The notes: generated from the sequence alone by a model not told the origin. A stretch of 64,000 nt of DNA from Pyxicephalus adspersus (GCF_032062135.1 NC_092860.1:123461421-123525420); one strand, 5' to 3'; positions 48,808-60,159 are shown, numbered from the stretch's first letter. Made by a program: numbers and translations.

Positions 48808-49339
48808 TACTGTGTTTCCACGAAAATAAGACAGTGTCTTATATTAATGTTTGTTCAAAAAATTGCACTAGGGCTTATTTTCAGGGAATGTCTTATTTTT
48901 TCATGAACAACAATTGACATTTATTTTTAAACAAAATATCAACATTTATTCAAATACAGTCATGTAATCACACTCTGGAACATCCTTATAACTCTACAAA
49001 CCCTGAAATCAATCATGAATTTCTTGTGCTATTCAGGAACAAAAATCAACATTTATTCAAATACAGTCATGTCATCATCTTCTGAAACATCATCATAACT
49101 GTCCAAACTCTGAATTCCATCTTGAGCTTTTTGTGACTTCATTTCCTTTAGATCCATTTGCCCAAATTTCTCATGTCTAGCAATAGCACTTTCCTTAGAT
49201 AAGCACTTGTCCATGTATTTATATAAATTGTAGCTTATTTTTGGGGTACGGCTTATATTTTGGGCATCCTCAAAAATACGGAAAGATATCGCTAGGGCTT
49301 ATTTTTGGGGTAGGTTTTATTTTCAGAGAAATGGGGTAG
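48808..49339. mobile_element. Terminal-inverted-repeat element family D, copy 1
   Basis: Left end TACTGTGTTTCCACGAAAAT AAGACA; right end, read in reverse, TACCCCATTTCTCTGAAAAT AAAACC. Subterminal GGGCTTATTTTCAGGG and GGGCTTATTTTTGGGG phrases repeat near both ends. The interior contains a 107-base direct repeat (about 48939-49045 and 49046-49152) and a minus-strand coding remnant, described separately. A second copy with the same ends but an unrelated interior is at 59796. Superfamily not assigned. Confidence 0.8.
49053..49298 (-). pseudogene. Minus-strand ORF remnant with acidic C-terminal tail
   Basis: Open for 81 codons on the minus strand, ending at the stop at 49053-49055. The most protein-like part starts at MDKCLSKESAIARHEKFGQM (from about 49214) and ends SYDDVSEDDDMTVFE. 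The first codons simply read through the terminal repeat, so no true start is visible. An offset of 107 bases brings a second, decayed copy of the same tail (KDVPECDYMTVFE then stop at 48946-48948), with its own in-frame stop upstream. It could be the 3' end of a transposase gene or a captured host fragment; I cannot assign a family, and it may simply be fortuitous. Confidence 0.4.
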
Positions 49340-49343
49340 AAAA

Positions 49344-49636
49344 CTTTATTCCAAACAATTATTTTTTCAAATAAAATTTTAAACATTACACAAAACACAT
49401 GATTGAAATTATACGAAAAAAAATCTTAGATAGACAAAGAAATGCTGTTTTAGTAATGCCAAATATGACCAACAGGTTTCATGGATGATACCACTGCTGG
49501 ATCCATTCCAATTTTAAATATTTATGTATCAAGCTTTTTTTGTTGTATAATTGATTTGTTGTGTAAGATGATTTTATTCATGTGTTTTGTGTAATGTTCA
49601 AAATTTTATTTGAAAAAATAATTGTTTGGAATAAAG
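49344..49636. repeat. Near-perfect inverted repeat, 59-bp arms
   Basis: The left arm at 49344-49402 (CTTTATTCCAAACAATTATT ... ACACAAAACACATGA) and the right arm at 49578-49636 are reverse complements at 58 of 59 positions by eye; the mismatch is A against G near position 38 of the arm. Further in, TTATAC plus an A run on the left and a T run plus GTATAA on the right show older, weaker symmetry. The loop is about 175 bases. It starts within five bases of the right end of the family D element. Confidence 0.92.
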
Positions 49637-49639
49637 CTT

Positions 49640-50345
49640 TCTATATAATTTTTATAAATTGCCAGCAGTTTTTCTTTTGTATTACTAGTGAGAGATATGG
49701 CAAACTACTGACTTTTTCCTCTAGTTGTGGACTAGGTAATATACCCTTATTTGTTATGCTTAAACAAATTGGCACATTTAAAAAGCATTGGAATGTAAAA
49801 ATCAGGCCACAGAGTTCTCTGATGATAAGGGAGCAGATAATGCTGTTAGCTCTCCGTCGTAAATGTTTCTCTGTGTGTCAACCAGTGTAATTGTCTCTTT
49901 TTTTTCTTTCTTTGTGTTATTAGAAAATAAATGAAAAGCTGTCACAGTATGGGCAATAGAGGTCATTTTCATTTCTCTAACACTCTATAAGGGAGTCTGC
50001 TCTTACTACCTAGATTCACATCTAATGTTTGCTAAACAACCAAGGACCATTATCCACCTTTTCATGACTGTAATTTGTTTGCCCTGAATTATTAATTCCA
50101 TGCTATTTACTGGAAAGCGATGGTGGGTGGATTCAGGCTGAGTATTAGTTTAAATGGAATTGTTTCTATAGACCCCAAGCCACTGTAAATGTCTTACTAT
50201 GTGAAGGCACCTGTATGAGGCCATTGTAGAGCTGAAAGCTTTCTAATGTTGTTTCTCTTATTTAATTAATCTTTTATTCATGATATTATTTGCACCATTT
50301 AAACCAAGGGATATTTATCATTCCTTATATTTAAGAGTCTGTTAA
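49640..50345. other. Unassigned intronic DNA
   Basis: No gene or classified repeat. Confidence 0.45.
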
Positions 50346-50351
50346 CATATA

Positions 50352-50575
50352 GAGCCTGATTTATTAAAGCTCTCCAAGGCTGGAGAAAATACACTTTCAC
50401 CAGTGAAGCTAGGTGATCAAGCAAACCTGGAATGGATTTCTTCAATTTAATTTGCTATGTGCTAGCAAATGCTTTGAATCGTGGACCAGATCCATCCCAG
50501 GTTTGTTGGATCACCCAGCTTCACTGGTGAAAGTGTATTCTCTCCAGCCTTGGAGAACTTTAATAAAGCAGGGCC
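50352..50575. mobile_element. Fold-back MITE family A, full copy
   Basis: Starts GAGCCTGATTTATTAAAGCT and ends GAACTTTAATAAAGCAGGGCC, with the family interior (AACCTGGAATGGATTTC, GCTAGCAAATGC, CCCAGGTTTGTTGGATCACC). Confidence 0.9.
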
Positions 50576-51344
50576 AAAGATAAAATTTCAATATCTTGTT
50601 TTGTTTTCAATGCAGAAAACAAGCATCAATCCCTGAGAAAAAATGATTAAATCTAACATTTAGAAAGATAAATAATGAAAATATTAAGTAGGGTTAAAGG
50701 TGGACCCCAACCATACCTTTAGTTTAGCATGGCTGTAAAGGCTCTTTCTGAACTATATTTGCTTACCATGACCGTGTGCATTGAAAGTTGCAGCAATTTA
50801 GAGCGGCCTTATTTCCTGATAGGTCAGCACATTTCATTTATTGCATTTCATTTACTTTCAATCATGAAGTCTCACCATCACATGTGGATGTACATGCAGT
50901 CTGCACTGGTTGGCACCCAGAAACCTACCCACTGTTTATTTCAAGGAAAGGAAATACTAAGGCAGATGTGTTTAGAAAGCTAATGTAAAGTAATGTAAAG
51001 GTTTTAAATAAAATTAATATTAGCATGTTGATGAGAAGGGAAAGCAGGAACCAGGGAAAACAACTTTCATTTTCAATATATATTTCTTTTTTGTTGTTTG
51101 GTATTGTTTGTGTCAAACTATGTACACAGGCTGAATTTTTTATGCACTGGTTCACAGAATGCTGTGTTACACATATATCAGGCAAGTTCATAGAATAATT
51201 CAGAAGCCATTAGTTGGGTATTGCAGACATTTGAACCTACATAGGATTTTCCAAATCTGCTCCACCTGTACATACGATTCGCAAGGTTATCTGCTCAGCA
51301 GGGCTTTATCTGTAGCTCGCACATTCATATTTATGTCTGTGCTA

Positions 51345-51428
51345 TGTATTATCTAATGTACAGCACTATAGAAGGTGAAGGTGCTATATATATTAGTAGT
51401 AAAAAATAAACAATAATAATAATAATGA
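51345..51428 (+). mobile_element. SINE-type 3' end fragment
   Basis: TAATGTACAGCACTATAGAA, GGTGCTATATATATTAG and an AATAATAATAAT tail match the decayed 3' module of the SINE families. Confidence 0.6.
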
Positions 51429-51679
51429 TTGGTTTTACTATTATATCCAATCAAAATCTTGATCACTCAATAGCAACCCAAAAGGGATTAGATCTTAATG
51501 TGGACAGTTTTACCTTTAGGCATTCTTATTTAAAGAAGAGGAGTAAGGTGCAGTAGCCCATAGAAAAAAACAAAATTCATCACTTGTCAACGTTAATTAA
51601 GAAAATTGAAACAAAAAAAGTAAAGGTGGAGCAAGTGCTATAGCAGCCTGTCGGGTTTCTTGAATGAAGCAGGGAGTTA

Positions 51680-51975
51680 GGCTATGTACACACGTCAGAT
51701 GATTCTTGTCCAATTATCGAATCATGGCTGGTATCGGAAGAGAATCTGACATGTACAGCAGCCTTCCAACGTCATTCATGGATTCGTCCTGGCGTATCCA
51801 TGAACGTCTAAGGACAGCAATGCAAGTGAAGGAGAGAGAGTGCAGTGGGGTGCCGCTTTGAGAGAGTGCAGCAGGGTTCCGCTTGCTTATTCTCTCCCCT
51901 CTACATAGAGCAGAACTGCATTCATGGATCTTTTAGTCTTTTGATGTTGGAAAGGGTTGTGAAAGATCCTTTCAC
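51680..51975. mobile_element. TGTACACACG-type element, right-truncated copy
   Basis: Starts GGCTATGTACACACGTCAGA and keeps the landmarks of the 25506 copy (CATGGATTCGTCCTGGCG, AGCAGAACTGC, GTTGGAAAGGGTTGTGAAAG, GATCCTTTC) but stops there, without the GTGTGTATG-type right terminus. A local GAGAGAGTGCAG duplication (51834 and 51859) with a repeated GGGT(G/T)CCGCTT is specific to this copy. Confidence 0.75.
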
Positions 51976-52099
51976 AGATAGATTTAGATACAAGTAACTG
52001 ATCAATTTAGGGTCTAGTTTTTGGGAGTCAGAATTAGTTAGTTTTGACCCCACCTACTTTGCCACCATTGAGTGCCCCAGGTCTTGCAGTGATAACATT

Positions 52100-52845
52100 A
52101 CCCCTCTTTATTTTTTTTTTGTTACTATTGAAAGCCGGCTGAAAGTGGGGTGTTCTTTTTTTCAGATAACATGATTAGATCATGCTGTTTTAGTTAAACT
52201 AGAATATTATTTAAAGCGTGTGCGTCATTTTTAGTTTCTGAATGTCAATAAAAGATGGCACATGGATATTAAACTGTCTTCTGAATAATTATAGTTCCTT
52301 ATTTTCCTGAGATTTAGTTGGATGAGTTCTGTGACGTTCAGCCGGAGTGTTTTTAATTCTGTAAGATGTTTTTCAGACCACACTTGGTTAGTAATCAAAA
52401 TACAATGAACATTAGTAATTATGACCCTTTTACGCATCTCTTAACAACATGTCTGGTAAAGTAAAACCTGTTTTCACATAGTTGTCTTCTAGTCTGTCTC
52501 TCACTGTTTTTCTGATACCGGTATATGGATAAAAAAGTAGTCTCATATATATGGATGAGGGAGCCAGTAGAGCTGTATGTACCATAAGAAAGAATGAGGA
52601 TGTTGCTGACATTCTCTAGAAGTGCCATGTCACCAGATTCTTCCCTTCCATAAACCTTACCAAACTGCTTCCTACTACTGCAAACACAAAAGAAACACCA
52701 CAAATATATAAAATACTTATCTAAAACACTTGCACTACATTTTTGTCCACTTTGTAGTAGAAATGTTAAGGATGGGGAAACAAAGAGGTATCTTCTTTCC
52801 CTTGGGATTGCATCAGTAAACAGATGTCAATGTCTGTTGAATATG
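52100..52845. other. Unassigned intronic DNA
   Basis: No supported gene or repeat apart from a T run near 52110-52121. Confidence 0.45.
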
Positions 52846-52849
52846 CCCG

Positions 52850-52985
52850 ACCCCTGCATTCTGTACACTACATACACCTGACCAGCATTTTGTATGCTAG
52901 AATCATTTGCCCCAGGGCTTAGTATGACACAAACCTCTGGTGTCTGTATTCAGTATGCTACATAACCTTTGCAGTGTAGACTAGA
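52850..52985. repeat. Degenerate minisatellite
   Basis: Drifted units share words such as CTGCATTCTGTACACTACAT, CAGCATTTTGTATGCTAG and TGTATTCAGTATGCTACATA, about 28-35 bases apart. Confidence 0.55.
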
Positions 52986-53515
52986 CTATATATTACAAAT
53001 TATTTTTGCCCAATATCCATTAACACTATTCGTGCCATTGTAAGATGTGGCTTTTTTGTGGTGGGCCACAATCTTAACCTGCTTTGTGTACCATAGGGTG
53101 ACCCAAGGTTTTAGCAATGCCCCTGCCTATTTGGTTATTTTTATGATCAAAAGCTGGTTACTGGTGGCATAAAATCCAAGAAAACACATACAGTTAACAC
53201 TAACTACTCTATTTTGTCTGTGCATACCATCTGAACTGTATTGGGCTAGACTAACATAACAGTGAACATGACAGTTTGCTCTGTCATTCATGACATGACA
53301 GATTTTGCAACGTGGGTGTGTTTCTTATGTGTATGTTTTTATTTAAGCACAATTAAACTTTAAAGATTAAGCGCCCGGTAAAGCCATATATAGGCTTCCT
53401 CTTAGTGTGGGTCTGATCTGCTAGATTTGCATTGAAGAATGGAATGTTATGTTATCTTGCCACAAAAACATACAACCATAGCAAATCTGGGGTATTTAAA
53501 TCTGATGTTTTTCTT

Positions 53516-53535
53516 TTTTTGTGTGTGTGTGTGTG
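53516..53535. repeat. (GT)n microsatellite
   Basis: About eight GT units after a T run. Confidence 0.9.
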
Positions 53536-53539
53536 AACG

Positions 53540-54890
53540 GAAATGCAAATTGTGCAAGAGAGAGCTTCTGATTCAAAGAATAATTCTTTATCTGTGGCAT
53601 GCATTCTTGCTATATATTTTTATATCTTGCACATAGATAAAATGTGAATGCTGCTTATAAAGAGTATCAGTTGCCACGTTCCAAGAAATGACTTTGGAAC
53701 ATTCATGAGACCCTACAAATGCCTATATAGAATAATAGAACCCTTAAGTAGATTTGTACATGGGGGCAGAATGCCCATCCATCACCACCTGAAGAATTTA
53801 TTTTTTTAGGCTACCCAAGCCCAGGTCTACCTACCAAAACCGTTCTATGTATATTAGGCTAAAGTCACACTTGACACCTGTGTTATCTTGGCACCATATG
53901 GCACATGTTTATATTGGAGACCAACTGGAGTTTAAAGTATAGTAGACAATTAAATTGCCCAATGAATTCAGAAATATTTACTTTTTTGCTTTTCAGACCT
54001 GGTGGTTGGATGCGCACATATTAAGCTGAATATCAAAATGACAGAGGGTACAGGAAATTTAAACAGTAGCAAGGGTGTTTTTTTTTAAATAAACCCCAAT
54101 TAAAATAACAGAAATTAGCAGTCAAATGTATAATCTCCATTTCATAGTTCTGGTTCCACTTTCATGATTTTTCTATTGTGCAGTGTGTCTAAAAATGACT
54201 GTGAAGTCTAAGACACCAAAGTTTGGTCAAGTGTTCTGTGGACATTAGCACAAACCTGGTGAGACTTGAGAATGCTTGTGCTAAGAGTTGTGACTATTAC
54301 TCAGAAAGGCTGGAAACTGCGTGAGGGAAAAACATAACATGCCGGCAAACAGCAATATATAGAGGTAAAATGATGCAGACAAACTGGCTTTTTTAAAATG
54401 GACACAATGGAAATAAATTCATATCTTTATATGGATTAACCAAGTACACAAATGCAATATTTTTTTGTTTTAGTGGTTTTCATAGCACAATTCAAAACAC
54501 AAAACAACTGAACATTTTGGGATAAGTATAGGAGGGATGTTTTGGAAGCAGCTACTTGTATTGCTCCAGAGGGAAAGTTCAACCACAGATAAAATAATTG
54601 TGGTTGATTTATGCTTTGCCTCATCTGTATTGTTTGGTATGATGATGCACATTATTGTCTATCTTTATCACAATGGGCATAATTTTATATCTTTCATTAG
54701 GTTTTTTTTGTGGTAGGGTGTGTTGATGTGACGCACTAAGTTGGTTTTAAATCAGATCAAATTATTACCAAAGATCATGCAGCCAAGTAGTGTTTGTGTC
54801 TTTTCATCATGAATCTGTCAAGAATTCTGTCAAATCATCAACCACAATACATGGATATATCTAGATAGGGCCCTTTATTCTTAAACAAGA
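53540..54890. other. Unassigned intronic DNA
   Basis: AT-rich; nothing classifiable. Confidence 0.45.
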
Positions 54891-54895
54891 ACTAT

Positions 54896-55235
54896 TGTTA
54901 AAAAAAAAAAAAAAAATGCTACCAGGCAGGTCATTTATTGAAAAATGGACAGGCCATATCCCTTCTGCAAAAAAATTACTTTACCTGCCTGATCTCATTT
55001 TTTTTTAAATACACTCACCTGTACTTACTGTTGTGGGCACCGCAATCTTCTTCTCATCTGTGTGTCCTGATCTTCAGTCTTGAATGGCTGAGCCAAAATG
55101 TGCTTGGTAACATTGAAGACAGTAAACGGACAGGTAAGCATGCTTTATTGCAGAAGGGACTTGTCTGTGTCTGCTATAAAGACCACTTTGATCACTGATT
55201 TGTGAAAGTGGATCTATAGTTCTGCTTTGTCACAT
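54896..55235. mobile_element. Interspersed repeat family C, copy 2
   Basis: After a run of A (54900-54916) come ATGCTACCAGGCAGGTCATT, GGACAGGCCATATCCCTTCT, TACCTGCCTGATCTCAT, AATACACTCACCTG, matching the order at 44757. The right end, GTGGATCTATAGTTCTGCTT, is the reverse complement of the AAACAGAACTAAA-type left end, so the family has terminal inverted repeats. Confidence 0.72.
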
Positions 55236-55239
55236 CATT

Positions 55240-55781
55240 GTTTTCACTTTATTATCTATATTCTTCATGTGTGATTGTTTTATGGATACAATATTTACCA
55301 TCCAAAGGAAAGAGGGCTTTGAAGAAAGTTCTGCAATGTGTACTTAATCAGTCATTGTTTGCTTGTAGCTAAGTCCTGGGGCACACTTGTGCTGTTTTGC
55401 AAACTTTAGAAAGTTTACTGCAGTATGTGTAGGCATCTTGATGTGGTTGCTGCTAAGGAGCTACTTCAGTTTATTCTCTTTGTTTTAGTTATGCTTTGCT
55501 TTCACACAAGACTACTGTTTGGTCCATACCTGCTCAGTGTTATATATATGAATGGTAACCTACCATTGAATGACTTCTATAGAATATATTCCTGGGTAAG
55601 CAGAAAAAGCGTCAATAAAATATTTTTCAAACAATAAAGGAGTTTTTTGTTTTTAGATTTCACTGCTATGTCTGTTTTTTTGTTTATGCTTTCACTGCCC
55701 CTTTTATAAATACATTCTCCATGGTAATAAAAACAACTTGTACTGAGAACAAAGTGTAAACTACAATGTACTTTTTTTTAG
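55240..55781 (+). other. SCFD2: Acceptor-proximal intron before exon B
   Basis: Ordinary intron sequence ending in a strong polypyrimidine tract (C plus eight T before AG). Confidence 0.6.
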
Positions 55782-55916
55782 GCCTCCTACAAACCACTCC
55801 TGAGACAGGTCATTGAAGAGATCTTCCATCCTGATCGTGCCGAGCCCTTGGACATTGAACACATGTCTTCTGGTCTCACTGACCTCTTGAAGACAGGATT
55901 CAGCATGTTCATGAAG
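55782..55916 (+). CDS. SCFD2: SCFD2 coding exon B (penultimate by homology)
   Basis: Next coding exon of the same SM-family gene, 20 kb downstream of exon A. The acceptor has a strong T-tract (CTTTTTTTTAG before 55782) and the donor is AAG then GTGGGT at 55917. It holds exactly 45 codons, phase 0 on both sides, so skipping it would keep the frame. The translation starts ASYKPLLRQVIEEIFHP and ends GLTDLLKTGFSMFMK. The central DIEHMSSGLTDLLKTGF block is the most recognisable part and is nearly invariant in vertebrate SCFD2 as I know it. In SCFD2 this lies roughly 70 residues before the C terminus of a protein of about 680 residues, and the remaining residues should come from one more downstream exon, which I did not find before 64000. 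Other SM proteins (SCFD1, VPS33, STXBP) lack this exact wording, so a paralog is unlikely. Confidence 0.95.
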
Positions 55917-56700
55917 GTGGGTATAACCAATGGTGAATAAAGATTGCAGAAGCCCCTGTATTTAGGATAAAATACTCAGTACAAATAAATGCTATCTACA
56001 AACAAGTTATCTGTTTTGCCCACCATAGGGTTAATATTTACATTTTACAGTAGATGACACTTATTTTCCCTTTCAGAAATGAGCTTCTTATGTCTTCTGT
56101 CCACTTTAAGCCTGGTCACTGAATTATTCTGGCACTGGTTAATTAGCATGATTACTCTTGTCCTGTAAGCTTCACAGGGATCAACAGTACCATGGGGACA
56201 TTGCAATGTTTATTTACATGTTTTGGATTTGTCTTGCCCTTATGCAATTTTAGCTGCCACTCTGCTTGGATCTATGCCTAAAGAGTGTTGTCATTAGTGT
56301 TATGTGACCTAGGATGCAAATTCAAGATCCATAGTACTCCTGGCAATGACTGGCCAAGGAAAAGGAAAGGATGAAAGAAAAGGTGGGGATGGATTTGGGT
56401 AAAACCTAGAGGGGAAAGAAGGGTGAAAATACTTAATTGCTGTAGGCAAAGTGCCCATGAGCTGTTATAAAGCAAAGTAACACATTATAATGCGCATACA
56501 TGAATGCTACACACCAAACGCCAAAGTGAGAATGAGCCCTAAAAAAAATGAAAAGGCCTGATTTCTGTGCTGTATTGTCACTAAAATTACAGGTCATACA
56601 CCTAACACGCTATGCTGATGTCTTACTAAATGTATTACAAAATGAATTTGCTATAATAACACAAGTCAACATGTCATTTTCATCAGATACAATTTTATGT

Positions 56701-56843
56701 AGTATTTTTAAGCAGATTTCAAATCTGTGTTTAGGTTTTCTCTAGCACGTCTAGTTCACTATAATAGTTCTCATAGCTCAAGAACTGCACGTGTTAGAGA
56801 AAAAATGAAAATCTGATCAGATCTGAAATCTGCTCGAAAAACT
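56701..56843. mobile_element. Fold-back MITE, about 143 bp
   Basis: Left arm AGTATTTTTAAGCAGATTTC, then TTTCTCTAGCACG; right arm CACGTGTTAGAGAAAAAAT, then GATCTGAAATCTGCTCGAAA AACT. The arms of about 60 bases are inverted repeats. It is non-coding. Confidence 0.85.
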
Positions 56844-56849
56844 GATTTA

Positions 56850-59790
56850 GAAAAGTTTGCTGTGGTTTCTGATGATTATTTAAACTAATTTTTTGTTGAC
56901 CTGTGTAATTTTTAAGCCGAGAGTTGCAATGTATTTTTTGTTTATTTTCAATACTTTTATTATAGAAAAGCAAAACCTCTTTGATAGGTCAGCATAGAAC
57001 ATCAACACACAAATTTCCCATTTTTATTCTGGCATCATCCTGTCTTTTGTTCATTCACTGAGTAATATGTGTGAATAAAGCATTCAATAGCAGTCTGGAG
57101 AGCACATGTCTCTGCATGTGTTGTTACATGAAAAGACCGACAAAAACCATTCTGAAATCAAATTCCCAAAATTAGGGAAGGGACAGTGCTGTGACAGCAG
57201 CAGCAGCTGTGGAAGTGCGTGGCATGTATTTAGCTGACGTACACAGTTATTACGATTTACCATCGTAGGAGGAAATTATTTGTTCGTTTTAGTTGGGAAA
57301 CATCTAAATAAGAATAGTCTTGCATTAGTCCACGTGCTTCATTCATGTATTTCATGCCTCGTGTGTCTGCAAGTGATAAAGTAATAATCCCTATGTTATT
57401 GTTAATCTTTTGATATCTTAGGAGTAGTAGGTTCTGAGTCAGGCTTGTCAAAAGAGGTGATTAAACATTGTCTGTGATCTTTTACATATGAATCTGTATT
57501 ATGTAAGTCTTTTCAGGTCTATTGTGCTTGAAATAGATGTAGCAGTTTCTTTTTGCCCAATGCGCAGGCAAAGTTTGTTTAGGATTAATATTCCTTATGA
57601 ATACGTATATAAATATATATATATAAATGTATTTTTAATGCTAATGTCCATCTTTGCTGTTTTTGGTTTTTATTTTTTTTTTTTTCATTTTATTAACTAT
57701 TACAGCAATAGGGTTTTTTTTTTTACTACTTCTCCCCCTTCTCTTTGGTGTTCTACTTTAGTTATGTAGATGCTACACTACACTTCCTGGTTGGATTGCA
57801 CACACTGTCATCATACCACTTCCTCTTGGTGCAGGCCAACATAGTCAGGTCTGATGTAGTCAAGAGTACAAGAGATACGGACATGTCATTCCCAAGTCCA
57901 GCGGTGGTGGCACACGTTACACAACTGATGTTGGCACCATTAACATCTTCCCATTGGCCGGGGCTGTTCTGGTAAACAAAGGGAAGTGGTAATCTGTCAG
58001 TAGAAGAAGACCTGCCTTATATAAATGGTTAAAGAGAAAGCACCCTTATAACAATGGTCAGTTGATCAAAGACCTCTTTATACTGGTGCCCAGTGAAAGA
58101 GGAATCCCTTAAATTAATGATAATTAGAAAAAGGTCCTTGAACCAGATTGCCAATGGAAATAATGCCATTTTGCATTGATGGTAAGCAGGAAGATTTTCC
58201 CTACCGAAAAGAATTCCCCCTACCGAGGAAAAACTTTAAAACATGTAAAAAGAACCCTAACAATTAACCTATTGGATAGTAGGATAGTATTTACATGCAG
58301 TATTTCATAAATACCTAACTAAAAATGTAATAAAAATTGTAGCATTTTTATTTTTAAAGCGAACCTTGATAAATAAATATACACCTTTCATCCCCTTTAA
58401 AGATGTGGTCCATCCAAAAATTATCTTTCATGTATCAATTTAAAAGTCTTTAAGGAACCTCTAACTGATGTTCACTTGCCTTAATCATAAAATTGTAAAG
58501 CAAATTAGGGATCAAACAGGGTGAAAAAGAACATGTTACGCCTGAGTGTAGTAGGGCAAGATTGCATGTCTGTGCTTGGTTTGGACATTTATATTTTGGT
58601 ACCACTTATGACCAAATATGTTTCTCCTTAAACAACCCTGTGCCTCTTGTATAAAATAGGTGATTCTGCATGGAGTTAAAATGATCTTTTATTTTAAGGA
58701 GACATGGTAGAGAAATGTGTGGAGAAATGTGAGCGGATGATGAAGGGGTGGTCTACCTCTTTTAAGTATGTTTTAGTTCCAGTTTAGTTGTTTTTTCAGC
58801 AATTCTGGGCCCAGTGGAAGATGGCCAGATTATCTATCCTGTATGTGCTGGACATAAATTCAGTACCTTGTATTATCATTAAAGGTCCTTGGGATCCCAG
58901 CAGGATATCTGTATTTGCTATTGTGCAGTTACAGCAGGCCCAGCTTGCCTTTAGGTGAAACGTTTCACAGAGGAGATCTGGGCAGCAGGAACAACAGAAC
59001 TGCTATTGCTTGCCTCCCAAAAATTCTCCCTGGTTATCTCGAGGCTATACCCAGAGGTTTTTGTCAATATGTGCTAATAGGCAGAGTATATTTGCACATT
59101 ATTACACTTGCTTTGAAAAGCAGTACCCTCCATCACTGTAATGTCCATGATCCCCTTCCTCCAGGTTCCGAGTCTTCGTCCTCTTAATCAGCCAAGATGG
59201 GATGGGGTAACTCTGGTGCACATTGCTACACTGCACTGTACGCTAAGCCACAAATATGGCTCTCTGAATTTGAACACTGTACCTGGCCATACCACCCAAG
59301 GATTGGCCTCTTGGCCTATCCAAGTTTAACAGCAGTTACATAATTTCTTAATCTTTGTGCATATGTATCATCAGTTCACTTTTTCTTCTCCAACAATAAA
59401 TTGTTAACTGACTTTTAAAAAAAAAATATTCCTTATTGAGCAGGGATGTTTCTATTGTTCTAAGGCCTGGGGGCACAAAACTATGTTTCTAATTGACCAT
59501 GCAGTGGAAACAATTCGTAGATGTCTGTTAGACGTTTGGAGTAATATTGTAGATAAAGATCCACAATCTGTCCGGGAAACATGATGAAAATCTGCCAATT
59601 TGGAAAAGAGTCCCCTGTAAATACTGTATCTAGTAATCTATAGCAATTTGCAGAATGGCCATCTGTTTGTTCAAGTTATTGGAAAAAAGTTGTAAATGGA
59701 AAACACTGTAATTCTATTGCTTCCGTGAAATTAAAAAAATATTTTTAGCTTTCCAATTTCCAATTAAGTCCAATTTCCAATTTACTTAAG
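56850..59790. other. Unassigned intronic DNA
   Basis: Contains AT microsatellite words (57603-57622) and T runs (57671-57685, 57714-57724). A moderately GC-rich segment (about 58900-59330), including GATCCCCTTCCTCCAGGTTC, may be an old repeat. The ORFs there carry no recognised domain. Confidence 0.4.
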
Positions 59791-59795
59791 TCAGA

Positions 59796-60155
59796 TAGCG
59801 TGTTTCCCCGATTTTAAAACATCCCGATTAAGTAAGCCACCCCCGATTTTTGAAAAAAAAATTCAAATAAGACACTTACCCGTTAATAAGACATCTGATC
59901 CTGCGTGTGTGTCCTTTATGCTGGCTGCAGCGTGTGTGTTCTTGATGCTGGCTGCAGCGTGTGTGTCCTCCAGAGAGCCTCTGATCAGAAGGGGACAATC
60001 AATGGAACATGAGTGATCATGAGTGACTTTCAACAATAAATGTGTACTGTAGTCTTCTTCATGGAAAAATAGGACATCCCCTGAAAATAAGACCTAGGGC
60101 ATATTTTGGCATTTCAAAAAATATAAGAGTGCCTTTTAATCGGGGAAACAGGGTA
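59796..60155. mobile_element. Terminal-inverted-repeat element family D, copy 2
   Basis: Left end TAGCGTGTTTCCCCGATTTT; right end AATCGGGGAAACAGGGTA. The subterminal ATCCCCTGAAAATAAGACC phrase matches the 48808 copy. The interior differs and includes a 27-base tandem repeat at 59903-59975. It is flanked by or ends in TA on both sides. Confidence 0.8.
59903..59975. repeat. 27-bp tandem repeat inside element D copy 2
   Basis: GCGTGTGTGTCCTTTATGCT plus GGCTGCA, then GCGTGTGTGTTCTTGATGCT plus GGCTGCA, then a partial third unit. Confidence 0.85.
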
Positions 60156-60159
60156 GTTG

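Larger units (their letters stand above)
35779..55781 (+). other. SCFD2: SCFD2 intron between exons A and B (20,003 bases, phase 0)
   Basis: GT-AG intron from GTGAGA at 35779 to TTTTAG at 55781. It contains SINE copies, fold-back elements and a transposon with a coding remnant, all listed separately. The phase-0 class means any extra exon with a length divisible by three, or a stop-containing terminal exon, could be added in frame; one candidate is noted at 43874. Confidence 0.9.
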
